64,000 nt of DNA from Arion vulgaris (GCA_020796225.1 CM036775.1:8260171-8324170); one strand, 5' to 3'; positions 1-10,387 are shown, numbered from the stretch's first letter. Translations and numbers: made by a program. Notes: generated by a model from the letters alone, not told the origin.

Positions 1-235
1 CCTTTTATAATAGTCTCCAAGGATGCACAGTCCGTTCGTTTCAAAAGCTCCTCATTTGTTATAGTATTTGGCCAGAAAACTTGCAGGATTCTTCTTAAAC
101 ATTTATTCTGAAATGTCTCCAACTTGTGTATTATGTGTTGAGTCATTTTCCAGCATTCACTACTGTATAATAGAACTCCCAGTATATTACTATTAATATC
201 TTTGCTTTGACATAATTAAACAGTTTTAGTACTGT
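1..235 (-). mobile_element. LINE E-like reverse transcriptase C-terminal fragment
   Basis: Read on the minus strand with breaks, this gives a peptide of the type LLYSSECWKMTQ, then a leucine-rich stretch, CLRRILQVFWP and NEELLKRT. That pattern (LLYGxExW, then CLRRIL and a W-P/D-x-I-x-NEEL motif) is usual just after the reverse transcriptase domain of non-LTR elements. It is a decayed fragment cut by the window edge. Confidence 0.6.
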
Positions 236-239
236 AATC

Positions 240-635
240 AAACGATAGAAGAACAATAGTCACGACAGAGATGAAGTGTCTACGCAGAATGCTGGAAGTA
301 TCAAGAATAGGCCGGCTTAGAAATTAAGACATCAGGAAAAAAAGTGGGTAATACATCAGTACTGAGCTTCATCAAGAAACTACAAATTTAATAGTTTGGC
401 AACATAAGCAGATTACCAACAGACAGTACCCCTCAAAGAGCAATGTTACTCCGATACAGTGGATACAAAGCAAAAGACTGTCTGCGCAAAATGTGGATCT
501 CATAGATAACAGAGGGGACGAAAAAACACTATTTATGAAGCACAGACAAAGACTCGTTCTAGAAATCTCTTCTTACCTTGACGCTGTGTGGCAAAAACTA
601 GATTGAAGAAAAGAAAGAAGAAGACGTACTCTAAC
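240..635 (+). mobile_element. LINE C 3' fragment
   Basis: DNA closely related to 47750-48080 and 59560-60250 on the plus strand and to 24400-24790 and 47020-47420 on the minus strand. The decayed translation holds MKCLRRML, a KWFGHI-like motif and a basic GRPHKRW segment, the usual tail of a non-LTR retrotransposon protein. No intact reading frame remains. Confidence 0.7.
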
Positions 636-877
636 CACAATCAAGGCTAGACTAGTTAGAGTTCTACAATCAAGGCTAGACTAGTTAGAGTTCTACAATC
701 AAGGCTAGACTAGTTAGAGTTCTACAATCAAGGCTAGACTAGTTAGAGTTCTACAATCAAGGCTAGACTAGTTAGAGTTCTACAATCAAGGCTAGACTAG
801 TTAGAGTTCTACAATCAAGGCTAGACTAGTTAGAGTTCTGCAATCAAGGCTAGACTAGTTAGAGTTATACAATCAAG
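636..877 (+). repeat. 29-bp minisatellite, about 8 copies
   Basis: Nearly identical 29-bp units of the form CAATCAAGGCTAGACTAGTT plus AGAGTTCTA run head to tail. The array sits between two copies of the same LINE C segment (about 398-635 and 878-1095), and one more unit follows the second copy near 1096. Confidence 0.9.
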
Positions 878-1130
878 GCAACATAAGCAGATTACCAACA
901 GACAGTATCTCATAAGAGCAATGTTAGGTCGTACAGATCAAAACAGAAGACTTCTGCAAAAGTGAATTAGAGAAACAGAGGGACGAAAAACACTAATTTA
1001 GAAGCGCAGATAAAGGCTCTTGTTCTAGAAATCTCTGTGTTATCTGAGATGCGGCAAAACAAATTGATAAGAAAAGAAGACGTATTTAACCACAAACAAG
1101 GCTAGACTAGTTCAGAGTTCTGCATGCAAC
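878..1130 (+). mobile_element. LINE C fragment, second copy, with one trailing satellite unit
   Basis: Begins with the same bases as 400-450 (AACATAAGCAGATTACCAAC) and follows that copy to the GAAGAAGACGTA tail, then reaches another CAAGGCTAGACTAGTT unit. LINE segment plus satellite therefore forms a higher-order repeat of roughly 480 bp, about one and a half periods. Confidence 0.75.
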
Positions 1131-1560
1131 ATAGTTCTACTCAAGCTGTATCAACGTGTATGGCGAACTTGAAGGGCAGACGTTCAGCTGGTGGACAGAA
1201 AAACCTTTAAGACACTTTAAAGTGTCTCTGAAATGCTTCGATATAGACACCACGTTCTGGAAATCCCTGGCGCAAGATCGCCAAATGTGGCGCTGTTACA
1301 AACACAAGAGGAACCCAAATAGCTGAGAATCATCGTGTTGTTAGGCACAGAGAAAACGAGCTGCGCGAAAAGACAGAGCACACAACACGCACATGTCTAA
1401 TCTTGATCATGTATGCCTCACCTGTGGTAGGGATTGTGTTCTAGGATTGGACTCTACAGTCACCTCCGCACACACGAGAGAGGGGCAGCAGCACGCGGCT
1501 GAGATTGTTGTCATCATCGATTGTGATAGACGGCTACTACTAAGCTGTACAATCTAAATA
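1131..1560 (+). mobile_element. LINE 3' end with zinc-finger-like tail peptide
   Basis: Broken frames give SLKCFDIDTTFWKSLAQDR, then MWRCYKHKR, ENELREK and a CLTCGRDC motif. Many invertebrate LINE proteins end with a similar W-x-x-LAxDR-x-xWR segment and a Cys/His motif. A shorter relative is at about 51870-51960. There is no open frame over the whole stretch. Confidence 0.6.
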
Positions 1561-1604
1561 ACATGACATAGTATTATAACATAACTACACATGTGTGTGC
1601 AGGG

Positions 1605-2035
1605 ACTCGCAAAGGGACAAAGAATAGTACCACTGTGACCTACAAGACATGTTGTAAGAAGCGCCTAAGGCAGGGGCCTAGGAAAGCTCATCATTAACTA
1701 GATTAAGCAGGGGCCTAGGAAGCTCATCATTAACTAGATTAAGGCAGGGGCCTAGGGAAGCTCATCATTAACTAGATTAAGACAGGGGCCTAGGAAGCTC
1801 ATCATTAACTAGATTAAGGCAGGGCCTAGGAAGCTCATCATTAACTAGATTAAGGCAGGGCCTAGGAAGCTCATCATTAACTAGATTAAGGCAGGGCCTA
1901 GGAAGCTCATCATTAACTAGATTAAGCAGGGGCCTAGGAAGCTCATCATTAACTAGATTAAGGCAAGGGCCTAGGAAGCTCATCATTAACTAGATTAAGC
2001 AGGGCCTAGGGAAGCTTATCATTAACTAGATTGTC
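1605..2035 (+). repeat. Minisatellite of about 33-36 bp grown inside a type C core-SINE
   Basis: From 1605 the sequence is the head of a type C core-SINE (AAAGAATAGTACCACTGTGA, then the core). Where other copies read GGGGCCTAGGGAAGCTACC this one enters about ten tandem units of the form GCCTAGGAAGCTCATCATTA plus ACTAGATTAAGGCAGG. The open frame across it (LNLVNDELPRPC repeated) results from the repeat and is not a gene. Confidence 0.85.
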
Positions 2036-2040
2036 CTGAA

Positions 2041-2480
2041 CAAAACTTTGCCACCCCAACAGTCCTTCAGAATTTCTCTCTCTATCATATGCCAGATGCA
2101 ACGCCTCTGCATCCGTCATGCTCACGTCATCAGTTATATCCTGAACCTATCTTCTCCGTGGTCTAACTATTCTCCTATTTGCCTGATGTCTCCTTACACG
2201 ATGGTCTTCTGGCCCTTCATGTCTTTTTATATGTCCAAAATATCTCAATTGTGTTCTCATTCTTATTTGTAGCATCAGCCAGTTTTCTTTGATTTTGAGT
2301 TCTTTCTGGATAGATCTATTTGTTCTCTTCTCTGTCCAAGATATATGAAGGACTCTTCTGTAACAATTTTATTGAAAAGCACATATATTTTTCCACTGCC
2401 TTGTTAAATGTCCATGATTCACACCCATACGTGGCCACTGCGAACATACATCCACGTAGTATTCTAAGCATTTGAAAGCT
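2041..2480 (-). mobile_element. LINE A 3' fragment
   Basis: Same family as 3506-3885, 7800-8290 and 22520-23035. On the minus strand it encodes, with frameshifts, the YGCEAWT, WTEKRTNRSIQ and KYFGHIK block of a non-LTR reverse transcriptase C-terminus. Confidence 0.75.
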
Positions 2481-2486
2481 ACGGAG

Positions 2487-2650
2487 GCTACCCTAATAAA
2501 TAAAAAGCGTCGCAGAAATCGATTTTCTGGCCTACTTGTAGGCATATAACTGGCACAACGTACAATTGCTATTAGACTCAGATTACATACACATCACAAA
2601 GAGTGGTTTAATAAGTGATGGAGATGATGGATGAAGAAGAAGAAGAAGAA
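2487..2650 (+). mobile_element. Type C core-SINE, 3' part
   Basis: Starts at the CTACCCTAATAAATAAAAAG region of type C and runs through ATCACAAAGAGTGGTT to a GAAGAAGAAGAAGAA tail. The head and core are absent. Confidence 0.75.
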
Positions 2651-2727
2651 TTGCATAACATAAATAAGATTAGCTTTGACATGTATCCGGTGTTAACATC
2701 AATTTGTCACTCTGATCATTTTTACAG

Positions 2728-2831
2728 TTTGCAGACCTACAGTAGATATCAACTTTGAACAAATATCCAGCATCGATGGAGATCACGTCCCTCGTATTCA
2801 AGTCCCTGGAGGTCAAGCTGGTAGCTTCAGT
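2728..2831 (+). CDS. Gene P exon 1 (internal), unrecognised protein
   Basis: Preceded by a TTTTTACAG acceptor and followed by the donor GTATGTC. In the frame that ends in phase 0 it reads CRPTVDINFEQISSIDGD and then VPRIQVPGGQAGSFS, which joins directly to exon 2. A second acceptor (TTTGCAG) seven bases further in would remove two residues without changing frame. No methionine start is visible, so earlier exons lie upstream or are lost in the repeats. Confidence 0.55.
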
Positions 2832-2884
2832 GTATGTCAACTATTTATCACGCATTTTGTTAACATCATCTTCAACTGCGTCCT

Positions 2885-3240
2885 TTCTTCATTGCACCCT
2901 TTCATCATCATCATCATCAAGTAGCTTGTCCCATCCAAAACTTCGCTCTCATGACAGCAAAACTCTCTATTCTATGCAAGTTAACCCGGCGTCAGTATCA
3001 GTCATTCTCAGATCGTCAATGACATCTTGCACCCATCGTCTTCAACTTCTGCCTCTTATTCTTCTTCCATGCTCCATTCTCTTTAAAAATGTATTTTCTA
3101 GGCACTCATGTCGTTTGATGTGTCGGACATATTTAATGTTTCTTGATGTTATGTTCTTTAATAGCCATCTCTCTCTTTAAAATCAAGTTGTTACAGAACA
3201 GAATCATGTGTTCTTTTATCTCCTACTAAATGTCTATTTT
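2885..3240 (-). mobile_element. LINE A2 3' fragment
   Basis: Antisense copy of the family seen at 7310-7790 (minus) and 48245-48625 (plus). On the minus strand it includes the MRCLEN..F-like, GRRRWVQDVIDDL-like segment and ends in a GATGATGAT tail, here read as ATCATCATC at about 2905. It lies in intron 1 of gene P. Confidence 0.7.
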
Positions 3241-3248
3241 ATGATTCT

Positions 3249-3505
3249 TTGCCACCCCAACAGCCTAACTTTGCCACCACAACAGCCCAAATTTGCCACC
3301 CCAACAGCCTAACTTTGCCACCCCAACAGAACAACTCTGCTACTCCAGCAGCCCAACTTTGCTACCCCAACAGCCCATCTTTGCCACCCCAACAGCCCAT
3401 CTTTGCCACCCCAACAGCCCAACTTTGCCACCCCAACAGCCCAACTTTGCCACCCAACAGCCCAACTTTGCCACCCAACAGCCCAACTTTGCCACCCCAA
3501 CAGTC
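3249..3505 (+). repeat. 22-bp minisatellite seeded in a LINE A copy, about 12 units
   Basis: Tandem units TTTGCCACCCCAACAGCCCA and variants. The last unit runs without break into the LINE A sequence TTTGCCACCCCAACAGTCCT. Elsewhere (2047, 7828, 22549) that 22-bp piece is single. The array is therefore a local amplification of LINE sequence, and its open frames on both strands are repeat artefacts. Confidence 0.9.
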
Positions 3506-3885
3506 CTTCTGAATTTCTCTCTCTCATAGGCCAGATGTCCCGCCTCTGAAGCAATCATGTTCAAACCATCAGTTGCATCCTGAATCCATCTTCTCCGTAG
3601 TCTTCCTCTTCTCTTTGCCGGTATGCCTCCTTCCATGATGGTCTTCTCAGCCCTTCATGTCTTTTTATATGTCCAAAATACCTCAATTTTCTCTTTTTTA
3701 TTTGTAGCATTAGCCAGTTTTCTTTGATTTTGAATTCTTTCTGGATAGATCTATTTGTTCTCTTCTCTGTCCATGATATACAAAGGACTTTTCTGTAACA
3801 CTTATATTCAAAAGTACATATATATTTTGTCACTGTCCAGGCTTCAAACCCACACCTTACAGCAGCACAGATATTCAACATGTTG
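3506..3885 (-). mobile_element. LINE A reverse transcriptase C-terminal fragment
   Basis: A 106-codon open stretch on the minus strand (3561-3881) contains CGFEAWTVTK, FEYKCYRKVL, WTEKRTNRSIQKE and KLRYFGHIKRHEG, the region after the reverse transcriptase domain in RTE- or jockey-like non-LTR elements. It is 5'-truncated and sits in intron 1 of gene P, antisense to the gene. Confidence 0.85.
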
Positions 3886-3922
3886 TTAGAAATCTATGAT
3901 CATATGGTTATATTTGTTACAG

Positions 3923-4114
3923 GGAGCTGATGACGTCATGATGAAGATGTTTGCAGGGTCTGGCTTCTGGACAGATTATTTCCAGATCAATCTGAGACTG
4001 TTCTTACCCAGGGCAGTCATGGGCGGACAACGGACTGCGGTGGTCACTAATGCAGATTGTAACAAAGAGGAGTCTGTGTCTATTACAATGGACGATCGTA
4101 ATTTTTACTTTAAG
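3923..4114 (+). CDS. Gene P exon 2, unrecognised protein
   Basis: The best supported exon of gene P: 192 nt, 64 codons, both borders in phase 0, acceptor TTTGTTACAG and donor GTTAGT. It begins GADDVMMKMFAGSGFWTDYF and ends in MDDRNFYFK. The middle holds NLRLFLPRAVMGGQRT and a cysteine in TNADCNKEES. It resembles no other repeat in the window and has an amino-acid make-up unlike the transposon fragments around it. I cannot name the family; a folded, possibly secreted or membrane-associated domain is possible but not shown. Confidence 0.7.
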
Positions 4115-4264
4115 GTTAGTAATTGGGAGTTCTCACGTCAGGGCAGTTTTTGGACTGAGATGTCTGTAGTAGGCGGAGTAAATGGTTGATCTGTGTACAT
4201 GGGCGAGTGTATGGTGGATGTGTGTATATGGACGGAGTGTACAAACTGTGTAGTCTGTGCCATA

Positions 4265-5060
4265 TCATCTTGTCTCAGCCTCACAGTCTATATCTTGTCT
4301 CAAACTCACAGTCTATATCTTGTCTCAACTTCACTGTCTATATCTTGTCTCAGCCTCACAGTCTATATCTTGTCTCAGCTCACAGTCTATATCTTGTCTC
4401 AGCCTCACAGTCTATATCTTGCCTCAGCCTCACAGTGTACATCTTGTCTTAGCCTCTCAGTCAACATCTTGTCTTAGAATCACAGTCTATATCTTGTATC
4501 AACCTCATGGTCTACATCTTGTCTCAGCCTGACAGTCAACATCTTGTCTCAGCCACAAAGTCTATATCATGCCATCTTGTCTCAGCCTCCCAGTATATAT
4601 CATGCCATCTTGTCTCAGTCTCACGGTCTACATCTTGTTTCAGCCTCACAGTCTACTTCATGCCATCTTGTCTCAGCCTCACAGTCTACATCTTGTCATC
4701 TTGTCTCAGCCTCACAGTCTACATATTGCCATCTTGTCTCAGCCTCACAGTCTTCATCATGCCATTTTGTCTCAGCCTCACAGTCTATATCATGCCATCT
4801 AGTCTCAGCCTCACGGTCTACTTCATGCCATCTTGTCTCATCCTCACAGTCTATTTCATGCCATCTTGTCTCAGCCTCACAGTCTACATCTTGCCATCTT
4901 GTCTCAGCCTCACGGTCTACATCTTGTCTCATCCTCACAGTCTATTTCATGCCATCTTGTCTCAGCCTCACAGTCTACATCTTGTCTCAGCCTCACGGTC
5001 TACATCTTGTCTCATCCTCACAGTCTATTTCATGCCATCTTGTCTCAGTCTCAGCTTGTA
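4265..5060 (+). repeat. Compound minisatellite in intron 2 of gene P
   Basis: About 30 tandem units of two related forms: about 24-25 bp (CAGTCTATATCTTGTCTCAG plus CCTCA) and about 33 bp with an extra CATGCCATCT. Every unit contains a pyrimidine-rich run followed by CAG (TCTTGTCTCAG), which resembles a 3' splice acceptor on the same strand as gene P. The array ends about 35 bp before the real acceptor of exon 3. Open frames in several phases are repeat artefacts. Confidence 0.9.
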
Positions 5061-5093
5061 TCATACAATGACCTCTAGAGCTCTTATCCCCAG

Positions 5094-5159
5094 ATTTTCC
5101 AACTAAACATCGTCCAACCAGCTGAGATTACCATCCCTTACTTTGGCCGAGCAGACAAC
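5094..5159 (+). CDS. Gene P exon 3, unrecognised protein
   Basis: A 66-nt phase 0-0 exon between TTATCCCCAG and GTAAGT. It encodes IFQLNIVQPAEITIPYFG followed by RADN, and joins exon 2 so that NFYFK continues as IFQLNIV. The strong donor and frame-preserving length support it. No motif is recognised. Confidence 0.65.
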
Positions 5160-5400
5160 GTAAGTCGACATATTTATTTTCTGATGTTATCCAAATTAAT
5201 CAAAGTACATAATTCTTCCTCTAATTCTTTCTTTCTTCTTGGTTGCTTTTTTTTCGTTTTTGTTCGCCAGCTTTGAATTTATGCTTATCCATGTCGTCTA
5301 ATATTTAGTCACAGGAGATCAAAACCAGGAACCTGCGGTATATTTTCTTAGTATGATGCAAGCCTTCGAAATGCCGCCCCTTAAATCTTTTTTATTTAAA
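5160..5400. other. Intron 3 start of gene P, no feature seen
   Basis: AT-rich sequence with poly-T runs. I see no repeat copy shared with the rest of the window and no credible exon. Confidence 0.4.
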
Positions 5401-5404
5401 ATAA

Positions 5405-5960
5405 CCTTCAATTGTATTTTTATTTTCTGCTTATCCCCCACCCCCACCCCCACCCTCCTTCCTTAGGGTGCCGCCTAATGCGGCCACTCTCTGTATCATT
5501 GGACGACACGACCCTGATCAAAACAAACACAAAGCTGAGCATCTTTCAATCAAATGTGAAGTCAGTGCGGTTCTATGGCTCAGGAACATGGGAGGCAACA
5601 AAAGAAGACACCAGAAAACTACAGACTTTCATAAATGGATGTTTACTTAGAATAGAGGGACTGAGATGGTATGATAAGATTACGGACAAGGAACTCAGAG
5701 AAAGAAATAAGCAGATACAAGTGTCCAAAGAGCGAAGGAAGAGACGCTAGTGATGGATTGGACACATATCGAGAAGACTGACCGGAAGCATTGCAAGACA
5801 GGCATTGTTTTTAGAACCTGCATAGCAAGAGGAGATGGAGAAGGCCTAGAAATACCCGGAGAAGATAGCTGAAGACTGATATTAAAAGAATAGGCAAGAC
5901 GTGGAAAAATTGGAAGGATGGAAGAAGTTTGTTGAAGACCTGTGCTCCGTTGGGAGTTTA
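5405..5960 (+). mobile_element. LINE E reverse transcriptase C-terminal fragment
   Basis: Contains FQSNVKSVRFYGSGTWEA, then INGCLLRIEGLRWYDKITD and KELRERN, and further on, out of frame, RIGHISRR-like sequence and a basic GRPR segment. A second copy of the family is at 13835-14650. The reading frame is broken after about 110 codons. Confidence 0.8.
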
Positions 5961-6065
5961 AAGCTGAAGAAGACGTTATGATTCAGCACAGAACAAACTA
6001 CGTGACGCAAAACCTAGTGTCTTGTATCCTGAGACACAGTGACGCTAAATGTTTATCACAATCAG

Positions 6066-6233
6066 CGGTGGCGGCTCGTGATCATTTTTTGTTGGTGGGG
6101 CTAGAACAGATATTTTCGGAAAAATCATGGTTTCAGTTAGGATATATTGTAATGTATAAAATAATAAATACACGTTACACCTTATTTTTGGTGGGGCCAG
6201 GCCACAATGGCCCTTAATGACGAGCCGCCACTG
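6066..6233 (+). mobile_element. hAT-like MITE, copy 1 of 3
   Basis: 168 bp with inverted ends CGGTGGCGGCTCGT and ACGAGCCGCCACTG. It is flanked by a perfect 8-bp duplication ACAATCAG (6058-6065 and 6234-6241), the size typical of hAT elements. Inside it has no coding capacity. Copies 2 and 3 are at 10038-10195 and 52645-52800. Confidence 0.9.
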
Positions 6234-6289
6234 ACAATCAGCATTATTATTTCTGTCTTTCATTGTTTATTTGAGGATCATCCTCATCG

Positions 6290-7190
6290 GCCATGTCCAC
6301 ATTTGCTTTGGTTCCCCTCTCAAGCATGTATTTCAGTGTGTTTAGACTAACAACTACCGTTCTGTATTGGTTGATGTATCTACTGGGGTCTTCTCTCATA
6401 GTCTTCCCGTCTTGTCGCACCTATCGGTATGCGCCACCGAGATAGAGAATACCCTTTATCATCAGTTATCGGTTATATGAGGACTATCATCATAGCACTC
6501 CGGACATGTCCATAGGTGCTCCGATCTCCGCCTCAGCAAATCCAGCAGCGTCCAGCGACCCAACACGCCAGTTCGATGTTGATTAATCAATCTCTTTGCA
6601 TATTTAGTATGTCGTTCTTTTCGGGCTGCACCAATATTGACACCCATCTCTTTCAATCGGTCAGCGATTGGGATTCACAGCCCTGAAACTCCTCTGTTCG
6701 GAAAGACTCTCTCAATGCGTGAAGAATGTCATTTCGATCCATGGCAGCTCCTCTGATATTGTAGCTAAGCCAGCCAATCTATCAGCTCGTTCATTACCCT
6801 AACTCCTGCGTGCCCAGGGACAAAAATAAAGGTGATTTTTCTGATCATTGTCTGTACCAGTACTTCCACCAGTTGCGTCTCACCATACCTGATTCGACTT
6901 TACGAACCCTTTATCATCTTCGTTGCAATCTTCAGAGCGTATGTATTCTCTTATAGCATTGACGATCTCGCTTTTGTACATAGAAGGCCTATTCTCGATC
7001 GCAGCATTGCTCATCAGAGGTCCGCTCTTTATGCCCTTCACCTCAGAGTGACCTGGGACAAAGATGAAGATAAGTATTTGGAGTGTCGATTTTGTATTAA
7101 ATGCATCAACTGCCTTCCTATATAACCGGCCTTGATCTTCTGTATCATGCTCATAGAGTCGCTGAGCATGCATGTGTGAATGCTTGCGTC
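6290..7190 (-). mobile_element. LINE F: RNase H domain and C-terminal peptide
   Basis: On the minus strand the order is RNase H remnants (6880-7173, with IFIFVPGHSEVKG matching the usual FVPGHxGVxGNE motif) followed by the tail peptide (6462-6656) with MGVNIGAARKERH, INQHRTGVLGRWTL, LLRRRSEHLW and CPECYDDS. The same tail is found at 29100-29270, 30000-30230, 41000-41200 and 54440-54560. Frames are interrupted. Confidence 0.75.
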
Positions 7191-7800
7191 TGTAGCCACT
7201 CCAGGGATTGGGGCACCACCATGATCTCCATAGTCATGCTTCTGACAGTTGTCACATATTTGCCACTTGTCTCTTTGATGACTTTTACTTTCTACTAAAA
7301 TTGATTATCATCAAGTAGCTTGTCCCTTCCGGAACCTGGCTCCCATGACAGCAGTCCTGAAAACTCTCTGTTCTGTGCAAGTTGACCGTCCACAGCAGCA
7401 GTAATTCTCAGATCGTCAATGACATCCTGCACCCATTGTCTTTTAGACCTTCATCTCATTCTTCTTCCAGGCACCATTCCTTCCAAAATTATTTTCTCTA
7501 AGCACTCATGCCGTTTGATGTGTCCGAAATAATTTATTGTCCTTATATTATGCTCTTTAATAGCCAACTCTCTTTAATAACAAGCTGTTGCAGAACAGAA
7601 GCATTTGTTCTTTTCTCTGTCCATGATATTTTAAGTACTCTTCTGTGGCATTTGCATTCAAAGGCATTAATGATCTTCTCTGCCACTTTGTCAATGGTCC
7701 ACGTCTCACAACCATATGTTGCCAAGGAAAAAATGCAGCTCTTAAACACTTGATTTTTGTTCTTGTCAGTTCCCTTCCATAGACTAGTTAGTTCTTTTCA
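7190..7800 (-). mobile_element. LINE A2 reverse transcriptase C-terminal fragment
   Basis: The minus strand at 7543-7749 reads FSLATYGCETWTIDK, FECKCHRRVLKISW and TEKRTNASVLQQ, continuing out of frame to a basic region and a GATGATAAT tail near 7305. It lies in intron 3 of gene P. Confidence 0.75.
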
Positions 7801-8290
7801 TCATCACATAGCTTGTCCTGAGCAGAACTTTGCCACCCCAACAGTCCTCTGGAATTTCTTTCTCTCATAAGCCAGATGTCCTGCTTCTACAGCCGTTATG
7901 TTCAAACCATCAGTTACATCCTAAATCCAACTTCTTCGTGGTCTTCCTCTTCTTCTCTTTGCCTGTATGCCTCCTTCCATGATGGTCTTCTCCAGCCCTT
8001 CATGTCTTTTATATGTCCAAAATATTTCAATTTTCTCTTTCTTATTTGTAGCATCAGCCAGTTTTCTTTGATTTTGAGTTCTTTCTGGATAGATCTATTT
8101 GTTCTTTTCTCTGTCCATGATATACGTAGGACTCTTCTATAACAATTATATTCGAAAGACCATATATGTTTTTCCACTGCTTTATTAAATGTCCATGCTT
8201 CACACCCATACGTTGCCACTGGGAATATGCATGCTCTTAGTATTCTGATCTTTGTTTTCTTATCAGTTCCGTTCCACACTGTTTTTAGTT
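7800..8290 (-). mobile_element. LINE A reverse transcriptase C-terminal fragment
   Basis: The longest single LINE A frame here (121 codons, 7914-8279, minus) reads WNGTDKKTKIRILRACIF, then YGCEAWTFNK, RVLRISWTEKRTN, and ends KYFGHIKDMKGWRRPSWKE. This is the post-catalytic part of a non-LTR reverse transcriptase. Confidence 0.85.
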
Positions 8291-8294
8291 GTTT

Positions 8295-9560
8295 AGTTTT
8301 TTGTTAAACCATGTTTGTTCTTCTTTTCTCTCTTGCGTTCCCGGCCTAGACTGATGGACCAACTTCTATCATGAATTTTACTGTTGTTTTTTGGGACTCT
8401 TTTTCTCCGTACAGCTTTTCGCGAAGCTCTGTGTGTTGTGGCCAGTACTCTTTCCTTATACCTGCTAATCGTTGACAGTCTTGCAAGACGTGTTCTGCCG
8501 TCATGTCTGCCATATTGCAGGGGCACAGGCTAGTTGTGCCAATTTTAAATTTATGGAACATGTGGGCTCGGAGCTTGTTGTGGCCGGTACGGAGGCGAAG
8601 TATGGCAACTTGTTCGCGTCGAGAGAGACCATAGTATCCGTCACTGGCTGTGTGCTGAAGGTGGTCTTTTGCCCATTTGCTTCTATAGTGCGAACCGATG
8701 GTTGTTTTGACTTCCTCATAACCGATCTCGAGATCAGTCTGAGGTAGACGCCCGCCCTCTTTGGCTAGCTTGTCGGCTGCTTCGTTTCCCTAACGTTGCA
8801 GTGTGACGGTATCCACTGGATGACGGTGCGTTTGAGTGAGTTCGTTAGTTCAGCGAGGGACGTTTTGAGCTCATTCATCTCTGTTTTGCCAACGCATTTA
8901 AGTGCCGTGATGACCGATAGAGCATCGGTGAATATCACGACCTTGTTACGTGTAGTGCTTCTTCTCTCCAAGATCATTTCGGCCGCCTCTTTGATTGCCT
9001 CTGCCTCTGCTCGGTAGTTATTCGAGTATTTGCCAGTTGCAATCGCTTTCTTGACCGTTACTTTCTTTGAGATTTTAAGCACTATTCCTCCTCCGCCATC
9101 GCTTATTGCGTTATTTGCCGATCCGTCCGTGTAGACGTGCGTCCACTCATTTTCAGGGTACTCTGATTCTATGTACTCTTCTGTTGCAATTTTTTCTCTC
9201 GAGGTTTTTTTGGGCCCTTTTGTTCAGTATGCCTGGGATTGATTCCCTTAGTTCTGGCATTTTGGTCTTCCATGGCGGGCACTTGTCGATTGCCGGGATT
9301 GGTTTGGGTGTGCATTTGGAAAGGACTGGATGGTCCATGGTCAGTGCCTTAGAGATTCTAACGAAGTTAGATCTCTGTATTCTCCACTTTCCGAATTCAT
9401 ACATTCTTTCATGCATTGGATGAGATTCGAGCCGTTTGAGTTTTTCTGCAAGTACTACTACTTTTTGTCCCTTCGGTCAGTCATTGGTTGGATGCCGGAG
9501 ATTGTCTCCATCGCCTTGATGGGCGTGGACTTCATGGCTCCAGTGATGATACGTAAGGCC
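8295..9560 (-). mobile_element. LINE B: RNase H-bearing non-LTR element, 3' part
   Basis: On the minus strand, in order: reverse transcriptase tail (9153-9416), RNase H (8765-9082, with NYRAEAEAIKEA, VVIFTDALSVITAL and QWIPSHCNV holding the expected E, D and H positions), then the Cys/His tail peptide (8346-8561, CPCNMADMTAEHVLQDC). Frames are separated by stops and shifts, so the element is dead. It is the most complete LINE B copy in the window. Confidence 0.85.
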
Positions 9561-9564
9561 CGGT

Positions 9565-9960
9565 TTTGACTGCTGCTCACTTTTGCAAATTGGTTCTTCT
9601 TTTAATTTCCTTCATCCCATTTCTATCTATTGTTAGCAGTGAACCAAGATATTCAAAACTGTTCACATGTTCTACTTTCTCTGCGTTGATAAAAATATCT
9701 TTTATGATGTTCGTTTTATCTGTTGTCATTATTTTTGCCACAATGAGATATAGATTTTGTTTTTCGCTTTTTATCTTTCACTTCCCCTAATAATTTATCA
9801 ACCCCTTTTTATGATGTTGACAGTAACACTGTATCGTCAGCGTATCGTAGTTCAGGTATTTCTCTTCCTCCGATTATAAAATGATCGTATTGTTCTTTTC
9901 CGCTATCTTCTGTAATATTCCTCATGGTGCTTTCTGTTCTTTTAGTTTTTGCAAAGCAAT
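9565..9960 (-). mobile_element. LINE A reverse transcriptase palm-region fragment
   Basis: Antisense DNA matches 23560-23850 closely. The minus strand gives decayed EYLGS.L and a segment before it with AKTKIM-like residues, the conserved strand region that precedes KYLG in non-LTR reverse transcriptases. Single copy of the piece that is tandemly amplified at 23036-23560. Confidence 0.65.
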
Positions 9961-10037
9961 GATCAGCCTTCTTTTAATTTCTTTTATAGCATTCCCGTCA
10001 TTACATTTATTACAACTAACATTATTACAACAGTCAC

Positions 10038-10195
10038 CAGTGGCGGCTCGGGATCATTTTTGTTCGTGGGGCCAGACAAAACTTTGCGGAAAAATCATGA
10101 TTTTGGGTTAGGTTATATTTTAATTCATAAAATAAATACAGTTACACATTATTTTTGGTGGGCCGCCCCTTGCCCCTAATGACGAGCCGCCACTG
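10038..10195 (+). mobile_element. hAT-like MITE, copy 2 of 3
   Basis: 158 bp with ends CAGTGGCGGCTCGG and ACGAGCCGCCACTG, flanked by ACAGTCAC and ACCGTCAC (7 of 8 bases match). The inside follows copy 1, with AAAATCATGATTTTGGGTTA at the same place. Confidence 0.9.
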
Positions 10196-10262
10196 ACCGT
10201 CACTATTATTAGTAATGAGATTCATGAATAATGAGATTATTATTATCAACATGTATAAACAG

Positions 10263-10374
10263 GATGGTTGGTTCTCATTGACCTTGCTGTACAGACGTGT
10301 CTCAGGTCAGTTTGAACTCTCTGGCACAGTTGGGAGCTACAGAGAAACTTACAGAGGAAGTGTTGCACTATCTG
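10263..10374 (+). CDS. Gene P exon 4, unrecognised protein
   Basis: 112 nt, from an ATAAACAG acceptor to the donor GTGAGT. It starts in phase 0, as exon 3 requires, and leaves one base over. It reads DGWFSLTLLYRRVSGQFE followed by LSGTVGSYRETYRGSVALS. A later acceptor (TTGCTGTACAG, exon from 10295) would shorten the product and shift the frame; the longer form is chosen because it alone connects exon 3 and exon 5 in frame. The alternating hydrophobic pattern suggests beta strands. Confidence 0.6.
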
Positions 10375-10387
10375 GTGAGTATTGTGT

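Noticed and set aside
1777..1986. A repeat protein with LNLVNDELPRP units
   Set aside because: Explained by the satellite within the type C SINE; no start context, splice sites or matching flank.
4186..5106. Several overlapping open frames of up to 199 codons
   Set aside because: They are frames through a minisatellite, open in all three forward phases and also on the reverse strand.
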